A DNA stretch of 64,000 nt from Lingula anatina (GCF_001039355.2 NW_019776106.1:6642-70641), one strand, 5' to 3'; positions 10,707-21,712 are shown, numbered from the stretch's first letter. Notes: generated by a model not told the origin, from the sequence alone. Made by a program: numbers and translations.

Positions 10707-12385
10707 CATATGTCAATAAAATAAGGGCGGTGCCCCAATTCCTCCATAGGAGTTTACCAGATTAACTACCAGCCAGCACAATTTTCTGTGATACACTGTA
10801 TATGTGCTGATAACAGAAATGGACTTATTGTAGCCTCTGAATCTCAGGTGTATGTGATTTCAGAAAGAACTATATTTATATCTCTCTTACTTATATCTCC
10901 AGAATTTAAAGAAATATTGTTTGGATATAAAGAATTTTATTAGTAACGCAAGTATTTTTTAATGTTTAGCTTTTTAGTGTTTAAGTATTTTTAAAAGATA
11001 TCTTCAAGATTTAATGAAAAAAGAAAAATTAACGTATTTGCTTTAGAGTCCTTATATATAAGCACCACATCGCTTGCAAGTCTCATAATATTGTGTTTGG
11101 TGTAGTTTAAGTGCCTGTTTCAAATAGTTCTTTGTTTGGTTGATTGCTTGTGATTATGTAATATGAGTTTACAGTTTTATGCAATATGTTGCTCGTAGTA
11201 TTTTCGTATAGTGGTCTTTGTCAGCTTTTTGTAATGACGGATTTGTAGAAGATGCAACTTAATTATTTTTCAAAGTGACATTTAAGCTATTCACATTGTA
11301 TGTCCAAATGCGCATACCTATAACAGAATTCTTACAGATATCATACATTTGAATAAAAATAGTTTTTATTTATGTTGACCACGGATCTGCTATTATTAGC
11401 AATACTGACTCTAGCCACTAGCAACAGATTGGGGGTGTGTTTGGCAAAAATTTGCCTGGGGCGCTTCCATATTTGGAACGTCACAGATCTGTCCGGCCTG
11501 TAGCTGCCTTTCCCGCCTTGCGCTGACGTCCCCTCGTGCAGATGAGACAAAAAAGCAAAGAGGCTGACGCAGAGTTTGAAGTTTGAACTAAGAATACCTT
11601 AATGCATTCGAAAATCATTGCAACAACACAAGCATCTTTCTCTTTTAAATCTGATTTTTGATGCAGCCATTGCGCAGTCCGTACATGACATACAGTGTAG
11701 CTGTCAAACTTTGCATACGGCAAACTTTGCATACTGCTATTATTAGCAATACTGACTCTAGCCACTAGCAACAGATTGGGGGTGTGTTTGGCAAAATTTT
11801 GCCTTGGCGCTTCCATATTTGGAACGTCACAGATCTGTCCGGCCTGTAGCTGCCTTTCCCGCCTTTAGCTGACGTCATCTCGTGCAGACGAGACAAAGAA
11901 GCCAAGTGGCTGACGCGGAGATTGAAGTTTGAACTATGAATACCTTATAATGCATTCGAAAACCATTGCCACAACACAAGCATCTCTCTGCTTTAAATCT
12001 GATTTTTGGTGCAGACATTGCGGAGTCCGTACATGACATACAGTGTAGCTGTCAAACTTTGCATACGGCAAGCACGTGTATATCTTCAGGAGCAAATGTT
12101 TTTTTTATAAGCAAAAAAATACCATAACATCTGGCATCTCATTTTCCTCTCAAAAAGATATTATAAATTTTACAATTCACATCTTAAATACAGAGAGTAA
12201 AATTTAAAAAAGCAAAATTAAATATGCTTTACGTTTGATTTTAGACTTATAACATTCAACTGTAGATTTACTGTGGAGCAGTTCCTTTGATGGACGGATA
12301 CTCGACGCTGGTCGTCAGGGCCACTGTGAAGCTCCGACTGCAAAGGTATGAATAGTGAGCAAGCTAGCTTTATAGTGCCCTGACT
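10707..12385. other. Region between GNAT copy 2 and JmjC pseudogene 2
   Basis: This is shared 3' flank with an AATAAA at 11352-11357, followed by the two tandem copies of the 347 bp segment. The ORFs here read through the duplicated segment on the - strand and are not conserved with unit 1 as protein, so no gene is called. Confidence 0.6.
11387..12080. repeat. 347 bp direct tandem duplication
   Basis: The segment starting 'ctgctattattagcaatact' occurs at 11387 and again at 11734, and continues in parallel through 'gatctgtccggcctgtagc'. Unit 1 has one copy, from about 4931. The second unit 2 copy matches unit 1 better at some positions ('ttttgccttggcgc', 'ctttagctgacgtcatc'), so it may be the ancestral copy. 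Confidence 0.85.
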
Positions 12386-13245
12386 GTTGAGGAAACGTGG
12401 TGGTATCATCCTGTGGGGATGAAGATGCAGTCGCCTTTATCCATAGTGACTTCCGACCATGGTATATTCGGAAAGCTTGGAAATTTTTCCATGTCAACTT
12501 TCCCAACATCCACAGTGTTATAGCTACCGTCTTTTCTTAAATCACCTTTTCCGACTGATAGATTTTTACAGATATTCACAGATATGTCTCTAGCTAGATA
12601 GATGATCATTTTGGGGCTTAAGTCTGACTTCAGCCCAAAATGGCCATCTATCTAGCTAGAGACATATCTGTGAATATCTGTAATATCTAGCTAGAGACAT
12701 ATCTGTGAATATCTGTAAAAATCTATCAGTCGCCCTAGTAGAGGGTATAGTACCCCCGCTACTAAACCACAGCAAAGCGTCCTGCAGGATTTTGATATAG
12801 CCACCACACAAGAGGGGCTTCATCATTTTAGTACCCAAGCTGTAGACCATCTAGATATTAGCTTCTTTGTATAAATTTAGGAAGGTGGACATCGGCATGC
12901 CTCCTTGTAGAGACTCCTTTCCCTTTTCAATGTCGATCTTGATATATTTATTTCGTAGATATTTATCAATCCACAAGTTGATCGCTGGGATACCTTTAGC
13001 TTTCCCTTTAAATAGAAGTGGTTTGCCGGGTTTAATGTAGTTGTTGTAAAATGTCGCCGGGTCGGGCCAAAAGTCTTTGATTTCAACCGTTCCTTCCACA
13101 TGACGTTGAGACCCTAAATACTGTAAATGCCCGCAGGTATTTCCTCTGCAAAACAAATGGCCACGAGGCCAGCAAATAAGCAGAAAGCAGAGAAAATAAT
13201 AACGTGCGACACAACTCCCATATTTTCTACTTGAATGTTGCCCTA
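12386..13245 (-). pseudogene. JmjC oxygenase pseudogene, array copy 2
   Basis: Remnants of the JmjC gene are readable on the - strand. These include the signal-peptide region (ATG at about 13221, from 'ctcccat') and a stretch matching FWPDPATFYNNYIKPGKP. An extra 'gc' near 13133 breaks the N-terminal frame. The 3' end is truncated at the same place as copy 1, and the Trp251 codon is TGA as in copy 1. A 179 bp hairpin element (12553-12731) replaces the segment that encodes the HSDD metal-binding motif, so no catalytic protein is possible. Confidence 0.85.
12553..12731. mobile_element. Fold-back (hairpin) element inside JmjC pseudogene 2
   Basis: The element begins GACTGATAGATTTTTACAG and ends with its exact reverse complement, CTGTAAAAATCTATCAGTC. 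The inverted arms extend about 65 bp, to 'ggggct' / 'agccc'. The right arm contains an internal duplication of 'atctagctagagacatatctg'. Units 1 and 3 lack it. About 110 bp of JmjC coding sequence is missing at the insertion point, so it is an insertion with deletion or a hairpin-driven rearrangement. Confidence 0.85.
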
Positions 13246-13264
13246 CCGGATTGGAATACTTCAT

Positions 13265-14668
13265 ACTCGTTTCCTGCAGCTGAGAAGTGGCAGATTTTCT
13301 ACTTTAGTAAAACTCATGGAAGTAGAGACTAGATCGATTTGAGAATGTGAGATGGCGCTACGAGCGACAGAAACGGTTAAAATTTAGTTCGTTTGTGTTT
13401 GTGTGCGTTAGAGAAGGAGAGAGAGAGAGAGAGAGAGCAGATGCAGATAAATCTGTCTGAATCTATTTGCTATTTGCAATCGCATAAGACAAAATCAACC
13501 TAATGTCCACGTTTACAAAAGTTGCATTATGTGCACCAAATGAAACGTTTCATAACCAGTCAAATCTTAGTTTACCATAATTCAGAACTCCACACAACTC
13601 AGCCATTTGTTTTACATGTATGTTTATGTAAAGCGTTTAGTTTGTTTCTGTAATAAATTTTTATCATATAATGTAACACATTGCTGATATCTTTATGTGA
13701 CTTGTATTTGTAGTGCTGGATATGTGAAACTGTATTACTGGACAGTGGCCTAAATTTCTTTAAGAATAAACGGTTCACCTGTTTCTTATGTTGACTTCAT
13801 GCTGGTTAATTAATTAACGCATATTTGTAAAGAAAAAACACCAGAGGGTTCACAGAAACAAAAACTGGCGTCCTTTGAGAAGAGTGAGAACTTATTTTGA
13901 AGCATCTACTCATGCCATTTTGGCTGAAAAATAATCGATTAAAGTTTTTAACACTCGAATGTTTCTAAAGGTCTTGTAAATATACATGTATAGATCTGAA
14001 TAAAACAAATTCAGGACATACGTTGATCGCAGATATATTAATTTATATGAATAATTTTGAAAAAAATATAATAAAACTAACTCAAATTCTGGAAACGAAT
14101 GTGTCCCTTTTTCACGATTTGAAAAGACCGATAATGTGTAAACGACTAAATAAATAAATAAATGAATAAACAATTTTATGAATATTTTTTTTAGAATACG
14201 TTGCTCGATAATTAAATAGCTATTTGTTAATGAATACGATAAAAATCAACCGAACCGATGCAGCATAGGCCTGTTGTTTTGATATGTATAGAAAGCTGTC
14301 GGGTATTTCCCTAAAGCTAGTTGATTCTTTGGTGATTACATGGATGAGTTTTCCTATCTGGAAAGGTCTGTTGCGCTTGGAGAAGTAAAGGGCCAATAAG
14401 TAGGTGAAGCTGGACGTGATACCTGAGATACAAAATACTGATAAGCTCAATGCGTTGTGTGCTCCGTATTGAAATACTAGCTCTTTCCGAGCGAATTGCG
14501 GGGTGAAGATTTGTTCGTGATGCCTTAATACCCGATCAGTCCTGACCCCTTACTGACTGCCATCTATTCACTGCTACTTAGCTGCATGCTGTAAACAATT
14601 CTACGTCAACGATTATTGAAATGTGTGCATAGGTTCTATTTCTTCGCGTTGTACATATAGGCTTCACA
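13265..14668. other. Spacer between JmjC pseudogene 2 and GNAT copy 3
   Basis: This is the close paralog of 6334-7803, with a (GA)n run at about 13415-13437 and the unit 2/unit 3 junction near 14230. No gene is supported. Confidence 0.6.
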
Positions 14669-17600
14669 ATGGCGGGTCTCGTGATAAGCTATCAACCTGC
14701 GAGCAATATTTTGGGACCAGTGCCTGGGGATGATGGGGGCCCTATAAGGATTAGACCTATGACAGAGCAGGACTCGGAATACGTCGCGAAGTTGCAGGTC
14801 GAGGCGTTCCGGGAGAAGTTTGAATGGGCAGTTGGGAAATCTAAGTAAGCTGGAAACCATTACTTATTTTACCTACTGATATGACAGTTTGTAGAGCGAC
14901 ACGAGGTATTATGATACATTCCAGGGGCGGATTTAGGCCGTCTTCTGGGTCTTCCGGAAGACGGTCAGATTATCAAGTTTACATTGACTGGTATCTAATT
15001 TCTTCTGTCGGAAGACGGTCAAAAATAGAGGATGGATCAACAAATATAATTTGGAAGACTCTCAGAAAAACTCTGGATCCGCCCCTGCATTCGCATGATT
15101 GCTAGTGTAATGTGGATGCAAGTCACACTCTAAACAGCGCATTCTTTTTAAGTAAAGGTATAACAATTGACAAAAGCCCCGTTACTACAGTATTAATATC
15201 GTTATATCCCCTGTTCTATCCACAGGCGCTTGCCTATTTTTAGCGTTGAGAGACCTACATTTATGTACGCATTATAATTGGGTCGTATATAATATATACT
15301 ATATTAACGCGAGCAATCCTACTAAAAGGTAAAACATAATAATACATACTAGTAGTTTTCAGACTGTGCTATATATATTTACAGATTATTATCCTGAGGA
15401 CCCGTTTATTTCGTATTCAGCCCGAATATTCAGAAAATAAAGCCTTTTCAGTGTTAACAATATGTATTAAACACAAGCCTTTGTCCCCGCTTTTCAAGCT
15501 TTTTTACCTGGGCTACGTCATGTATTGGTTCCCAGTTTCAACAGTGAATTGTGTTCAGACATTGTTCAGATTGCATCGAAAGGCTTCTCAATCAATAGAA
15601 CATTAAATTTCAGTGTCAAACTAAAGAAGTCTGTAGGGAATACAAAACATGCAAGTCATCATCACGTTTGTTCTGGTGGAGCTCAGCGAATAATTAGTAC
15701 ATGTCGTCTGTCATTGATATGATGACAACATTGCTGTCCTTCTATATGGAATTTAATCAGTTAAACGACAATCATTTTCTTCATTATGACCGATTGTGAC
15801 AAGCATGGTTCTCCACTAAGCAGTTTTAAATTATACAAAGTTATTTATATTGACTTTCAGTGTCAATAAAGTGAGTAGAGCGTTGGGCAATGGGTTGAGA
15901 AGATCTCCTCAATGGTGGCCCAGATATTTCGTTGCCGAGTTAAATGACGAGTTCGGCTGTCACTTTGCTGGCGCAATCGTATTAGGTTTCTATGCAGACA
16001 GGAGGTAAGCCTTAAGGATGGTATCTCTCTTACAGACAAAAAAAAAAAATCTCAGAATTCTGTCAGAAAAAAATAATAAATCAAGTATTTGCTTATTCCT
16101 TCAAGTTGAACTCGTTGAATTTCGTTCATAGCTCAGTGTTGACAACAAGAACAATAGTAATGGCATTCAGGGGCTCTATGATATGCAGCAAGTTTTAATT
16201 AATGACGTAATATGATGCATATTTGCACACTTCAGAGCCACTTGTCTCTACGTACATGTACACTAGTCTTTAATATTAGAAACAGATATCAGATCAAATT
16301 ATGAGCTGTGCCACGAGGGGTTTCTTCTCAGATTGAAAAACGAGTCGGATATTAAAGTTATATCTTGCCAAACCACTTAATTTAGGCCTATGTGACAAAT
16401 ACAGCAAAATGGTATCCAAATTGGAAACTGTACATATTTCTAACAAGTCAAATTCTAAGGTTTTTATTTTCAGCTTGCCAGAACCTAATTTTGACACGAA
16501 TGGACTTGGTTGCAGAGCCATCTGTGGGTATGTACTGATACTCTTATTTGTTTTGCATCTAAAATGTTAACTTTCCACTCACAACCTTGGGCATAATAAC
16601 GAATATGTCCAAGGTTCAACCAACAATAAAATAACTACAGTTTACAGGCTTGGTTTGTCAAATGATTTATGGAAAAGCAAAGAAATAACGAACCTCAATT
16701 AGTAAAAGGTGTGGATTCCTTGCAGAATGGCGTGTATGGAAATGGCTCTTGGTGAAAAACGATCAAATCCAAGTAAGGGTTACGTGGAAGCCATATGTGT
16801 AGATTCCAAGTATCGTGGAAAGGGGATTGGCAAAGTGCTTCTGGACAGAGCGGAATACGAAGCGAAAGCAATGGGATGCAGGGTATTTCTCCTCTCCTCG
16901 CCCCTCTCTCTTTCTCTTTCTCTCTCTCTCGTGCTATATGCATATTCTGTATATTCAGAAACACTTGACAAGCAATGTTTTTTGTTTTGTTTTCAGTCCA
17001 TTTATCTATATGTAAAACAAACAAATCGAGCAAAGAACCTGTATGAGCGTCAAGGCTATAGAGTGACTGAGAACCATGATGGTTGCTGTTGCACATATTG
17101 TGCAGTTGGAGTCAGGGTAAGGACTGTAATAAACATGTACGCCGTGGTTTATCACATGCTAACATATATAATTTAGACAAATTTATGTTTGGGGGGAGGG
17201 TAAAGGCAAAGTATGTACTTTTTTGGGGCCCCTGTTCACTGGGGTTTTGGTCCACAACCTAATATATTTTATAACTTGCTTGACTTTAATGAAATATTTC
17301 TCATACAGAAATGAATGGGGTCCCCTAACACATTCCCTGCTACTTTATCATATGACTGACTTGGTCTGAGACTTTTATACTAATAATTTGCCAATAATTA
17401 TATCAATTTTGGTTTGACAATGGTGCACTATGAACCAACTACTGAAATGTGATATATGCTGTAACGTAATTATTGATAGCTAACAAGTACTCAATTTCTT
17501 TTAGCATTTTTACGAAATGGAAAAACAGCTATTTTAGAATGAAACAGGAAGACAGGATATGCTGATGTTGTCGTACATATGCCGTGCAGGGAAAAAAGAA

Positions 17601-17689
17601 AAGACGGAAGAAAAAGGATATATGCATCTACAGAAATGAATTTCTATATGATTAACTAACCATGCTGTCAGTGTATGCAGGTGACTTAA
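14669..17689 (+). CDS. GNAT-family N-acetyltransferase, array copy 3 (shortened C-terminus)
   Basis: Exons are 14669-14844, 15861-16004, 16474-16527, 16726-16882, 16997-17116 and 17681-17689. Lengths and phases match copies 1 and 2 through exon 5, so motif A (RGKGIG) and motif B (NLYERQGY) are intact. Substitutions include Trp to Leu in SRALGNG of exon 2 and TENHDG for TKDHDG in exon 5. In the sixth exon the third codon is TAA (GTG-ACT-TAA) where copies 1 and 2 have CAA, so the predicted protein is 219 aa, 19 shorter. Either the extra tail is dispensable or copy 3 is starting to decay. An alternative acceptor could restore a different tail, but I cannot tell from sequence. Confidence 0.75.
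14932..15087 (+). mobile_element. Non-autonomous TIR element (MITE family A), unit 3 copy
   Basis: The 156 bp element has perfect 11-bp terminal inverted repeats, CAGGGGCGGAT and ATCCGCCCCTG, and is flanked by CATTC on both sides. Units 1 and 2 show the empty site ('aatacacttgcatgattgc', 'aatacatttgcatgattgc'), so it entered GNAT intron 1 after the units split. It is the same family as 3497-3657 in the opposite orientation. Confidence 0.85.
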
Positions 17690-17856
17690 TGTCTTTCCAC
17701 AGCAGTATTGGACATAACCGATTTGACATCCTTCTGTACAGAATGACATATGTCAGTAAAATAAGGGCGGTGCCCCGATTCCTCCATAGGAATGTACCAG
17801 AATTACTACCAGCCAGCACAATTTTCTGTGATACACTGTATATGTGCTGTTAACAG

Positions 17857-17916
<60 letters not shown>

Positions 17917-18766
17917 TGTAGCCTCTGAATCTCAGGTGTATGTGATTTGAAAAAGAACTTTACAGTATTTCTATATCTCTTACTTAGCTCTCTAGAATTT
18001 TAAGAAATATTATTGTTTAGATATGAAGAATTTTTATAAGTAACGCAAGAATTTTTAGCTTTTTAGTGTGTTAGTATTTTTTAAAAGATATATTCATGAT
18101 CTAATGAAAAAGGAAAAGAAGGGAAATTTACTTATTTGTTTGAGAGTCCTCATATAAGCACCACGTGCGTGCAATTAAGTCTCATAATATTGTTTAATGT
18201 ACTTAAGAACCCGTTTTAAATAATTCTTTGCTTTGTTGATTGCTTGTGATCATGTAATATGAGTTATATGCAATATGTTGCTCGTGTTATGTTCGTAAAG
18301 TGGATTTTGTCAGATTTTTGTATATTTAAAGATGCAACTTTTTTATTTTTTAAGTAATTAATTAATTTATTTATTTATTTATTCATTTATTTTGTAAAGT
18401 GACATAAATTGTAATATATATATTTCAACCACAACGTGTTTGGAACAAGAAACTCTGGAAGACTCACAGGTACCCAACCCGACGTCTTCTGAGAATAGTG
18501 AGAGATTCTTTTTGAAAACTTTATTATTGCCATTAAAGCTGTTAACATTATATGTCCAAATACCATTTAGCAAAATTCTTACAGATATCATACATCTGAA
18601 TAATAATGGTCTTTACATGTGTTGACCACGAATCTGCTATTATTAAATATAGAAGGATGATACATCAGAAACTCACCACCATCGTAAGTGACACTAAAAA
18701 AGAAAAAAAAGGAGGGGGGGGGGGGGGGCACGTAAGCAACTAGCGGGCTGTGAACAATGTATTACT
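17690..18766. other. Region between GNAT copy 3 and intact JmjC gene
   Basis: This is shared GNAT 3' flank with an (AT)n microsatellite at 17861-17911, TTTA-rich simple repeats at about 18355-18395, and a G-homopolymer at about 18714-18728. It holds the 3' ends of two convergent genes. No further gene is seen. Confidence 0.6.
17861..17911. repeat. (AT)n microsatellite
   Basis: About 25 AT repeats interrupt sequence that is contiguous in units 1 and 2 ('acagaaatggacttattgtag'). Confidence 0.95.
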
Positions 18767-19963
18767 TCATAATTCTTCATGTTTTTTCTCGTTTTCACCC
18801 GAATTCTTTGCCTCATCATTAACTTGAAAATTCGGGAATTTTTTGATGAACTCGTCAATGTCAAAGGAGTTCAGCTCCATCCAGTCCAGAAGCGAATCAT
18901 TATTCCCATCAATAAAATCAAAAATGTTTATCCACTCATCCCGCTGAAGATCGCTTTGGGCTTCTTTGGTTGCGTCCAGAAACTCATCTTTACTGATTTC
19001 TTGGTCTTTGAATGGCCTCAATAAGTCAGTTAGCTCGCCCCTCACTTCTTCATTATCGTAATTTAGAGAAGCTACTTTGAATTTAGTGAGGGGTAAGGAT
19101 TCTGGAAGCTCCCCTGGCACCGCGCAGTCTGTGTGGTTGAACTTGGGAAGATGGGTGAACCAGATGTTGATAGCAAGATTACGCGGACCTGTTGAGGAAA
19201 CGTGGTGGTACCACCCTGTGGGGATGAAAAGGCAGTCGCCTTTATCCATGGTGACTTCCGACCAAGGTATATTCCGAAAGCTTGGGAATTTTTCCATGTC
19301 AACTTTCTCAACATCCACAGAGCTATACCCGCCGTCTTCTCTGAAACCATCCTTTTCCACCAAATCTTTATACTTTTTATCAATAAATATCAGCCGCTTG
19401 GTTCCATCCATGAGACAGTTGATGTTGTCAATATCGTCGCTGTGCAGCACTGACTTAGTACCCCCGCTACTAAACCACAGCACAGCGTCCTGCAGGATTT
19501 TGGTGTAGCCACCACACAAGAGGGGCTTCGGGAGGTGAAACTCCTCCATCATTTTAGAACCCAAGCTGTAGACCATGTAGATATTGGCTTCTTTGTATAA
19601 ATTTAGGAAGGTGGACATCGGCACACGCAGCATGCCTCCTTGCCGAGTCTCCTTCTTTCCCTTTTCAATGTCGATCTTGATATCCCCGTACTTATTCCGT
19701 AGATATTCATCGGTCCATAAGTTGAACGCTGGGATACCTTTAGCTTTCCCTTTAAATAGAAGTGGTTTGCCGGGTTTAATGTAGTTGTTGTAAAATGTCG
19801 CCGGGTCGGGCCAAAAGTCTTTGATGCCAATCGTTCCTTCCGCAGGCCGGTGAGACCCTAAATACTGTAAATGTCCAGGTATCTCCTCGGCAAAACAAAT
19901 GGCCACGTGGCCAGCAAATAAGCAGAAAGCAGAGAAAATAACAACGTGCGACACAACTCCCAT
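18767..19963 (-). CDS. ER/secretory JmjC (cupin-8) oxygenase with EF-hand, intact copy
   Basis: A single 398-codon exon. Residues 1-25 form a signal peptide with a hydrophobic core (VVIFSAFCLFAGHVAICF). The cupin/JmjC core has the iron-binding triad His174-x-Asp176 (LHSDD) and a downstream histidine in WYHHV (253/254). Lys190 in TKRLIFID is the likely 2-oxoglutarate contact. C-terminal to this, DGNNDSLLDWME (352-363) fits a 12-residue EF-hand loop with D1, N3, D5 and E12. The protein ends HEEL, a KDEL-like retrieval signal. Expected role: a Fe(II)/2-oxoglutarate hydroxylase in the endoplasmic reticulum; the substrate is unknown. It lies convergent to GNAT copy 3. It is the only intact one of three copies, and the single exon contrasts with the intron-rich neighbours, which may reflect an old retrocopy origin. 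Confidence 0.85.
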   Translation of the reverse strand: MGVVSHVVIFSAFCLFAGHVAICFAEEIPGHLQYLGSHRPAEGTIGIKDFWPDPATFYNNYIKPGKPLLFKGKAKGIPAFNLWTDEYLRNKYGDIKIDIEKGKKETRQGGMLRVPMSTFLNLYKEANIYMVYSLGSKMMEEFHLPKPLLCGGYTKILQDAVLWFSSGGTKSVLHSDDIDNINCLMDGTKRLIFIDKKYKDLVEKDGFREDGGYSSVDVEKVDMEKFPSFRNIPWSEVTMDKGDCLFIPTGWYHHVSSTGPRNLAINIWFTHLPKFNHTDCAVPGELPESLPLTKFKVASLNYDNEEVRGELTDLLRPFKDQEISKDEFLDATKEAQSDLQRDEWINIFDFIDGNNDSLLDWMELNSFDIDEFIKKFPNFQVNDEAKNSGENEKKHEEL

Positions 19964-20334
19964 ATTTTCTACTTGAATGTTGCCCTACCGGCTAGGAATA
20001 CGTGTAATCTACCTGTACGTGTAGGCTCCTATATAGTGCTACCTGGTACAAATGCCTGATATGTCACACCTGAGTTCTTTTTTTCATTACATAGTCCAAC
20101 AATTTGAGAACACAGTTTTATATAGTGGTTTTGTTCTCTGACATTGGGGCCACGGCTGTATCACTTCACTGGGTGACAGGGGTGAATTATTGTCATCTAA
20201 ATGGCACATCCTCCATATTTTGAAACGAAAATGGGTTCAAATAACAACCACGCAACTTTTGTCAGCCCAAGTAGGACGGGTCCTTATCATCCAGAGCGGG
20301 TAGGTTAGGTTTGGTCCACTTGTTCCGCCTAAGC

Positions 20335-20385
20335 AAAAAAAAATCTTCAATTTGCTGTTGCACGTGATAATTGGTGGGANCCCCC

Positions 20386-20440
<55 letters not shown>

Positions 20441-20473
20441 CAATTTGTTGTTGCACGTGATAATTGGTGGGAA
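20335..20473. other. Assembly junction: duplicated 40-mer around an N and poly(A)
   Basis: The block 'aaaaaatcttcaatttgctg...ggtggga' occurs at about 20335-20379. After one N (20380), 'cccccc' and about 50 A residues, it occurs again at about 20431-20472 with one change. This is what an unmerged contig overlap looks like. ORFs of poly-Phe here are artefacts. Confidence 0.8.
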
Positions 20474-21660
20474 TTCGATTAAATGCTTAAATTAAACCTT
20501 TGAAATTCTTTAAAGTGAACGAAAAGCCTTCATATTGCCTCTGTAGCACGTACGGTCTCCTTTGGTACAACATGTAGTAAGCATACAGTTTCATTATCAA
20601 TATATTGGTCCATTTGAATAAGACATAAAAGTAAAAAATGAAGTTAACATATATTTGCGAATTTAAGGCTACTTTTTCTAAATCTCTGGTAACAGAAAGT
20701 GAAAATCTAGCTTTTTGTGAAATTATGGAAAATTCTAAAAAACCCATGCTTTGCTAATATGGGGAATTTTTCGACGGTTTCCTCTGTTTTATTAACAAAG
20801 GTTTTAAAAATAGCAGCCCTTTGGATAGTATTTGCAAGTTGTTTAAGCTAACAAAAATTAGACTGCGCTAAAGGGGTATTACGAGATGCACGTTTAATTT
20901 ATTGATGATTTTTTTCTTCTATCCCAAGAATGTTTTTTCACAATGCTTGTATCTTTTAAGAGAATGTAGTTTTGCCGTGTTTCCTGTAAAACATTTAACT
21001 GTGCCCTGTCACCACATCGTCTAGCGAATCATGGATGTAACTAAATAGGCCTATAAGATTTTATTAAGGGCTAAAATATTACGAAAACATCAAACAACTA
21101 AAATTGGTGACCTGCTCCAAAAGACACAATTATTTATTATTATTTTTTTTTTCAATTTTAAAAAACCTGACGACATCGCGAAAGTAGACACAGGCTATTT
21201 AATGAGGTATTTAAAATAATTCTAGGGATTTTCTTAGACGTCAGACATCATAATCGCTTCCTGAGAAGTGGCAGATTTTCTACTTTAGTAAAAATCATAA
21301 AAGTAGAGACTAGATCGACTAGAGAATGTGAAATGGCGCTGTGAGCAACAGAAACGTTTAAAATGTAGTCCGTTTTTTCTGTGTGTGTATTTGTGAGAGA
21401 GAGCGAGTGAGAGAGAGAAAGAGAGAACCTAAATGACATAAATCTCTCTGTATCTGTAACTGGACTAGATTAATTGGGATCTTGCCTGTGACACTAAACG
21501 TGGTCTAATTCTTAATCTTATAACTTTATCGTAAAATGTCCCCTTCCCTTAAAGAAAAACGACTTTGTTCTTAATTACCCCAAACATTGGATTTTTCGAA
21601 CCCTCACTCAAAACCTGATGAGGGGAAGTAGGCCTACCTAGTAGCGATGAGGACAGCAAT

Positions 21661-21712
21661 TTTTTATTTATTTAATTTTTATTTATTTATTTATTTATTT
21701 ATTTATTTTTTT
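21661..21712. repeat. (TTTA)n simple repeat
   Basis: Irregular tandem 'ttta' steps followed by a T-run. Similar tracts occur at about 28203-28240, 32577-32602, 49462-49490 and 60808-60850. Confidence 0.9.

Larger units (their letters stand above)
7343..14230. repeat. Tandem unit 2 (GNAT gene plus JmjC pseudogene)
   Basis: This is the second paralogous unit, starting at 'gaatacgataaaattcaacc', which recurs at about 14232 in unit 3. Compared with unit 1 it lacks both MITEs, has a 347 bp internal tandem duplication (11387-12080), and carries a hairpin element in its JmjC copy. Confidence 0.8.
14231..21455. repeat. Tandem unit 3 (GNAT gene plus intact JmjC gene)
   Basis: This is the third and most diverged unit. 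Homology to the JmjC upstream flank stops at about 20000, resumes at 21245 ('cgcttcctgagaagtggcag') and ends near 21455. About 1.24 kb (20000-21244) is therefore present here and absent from units 1 and 2. Confidence 0.75.

Noticed and set aside
20237-20456. Two poly-Phe ORFs on the - strand
   Set aside because: Translation of a poly(A) run beside an N.
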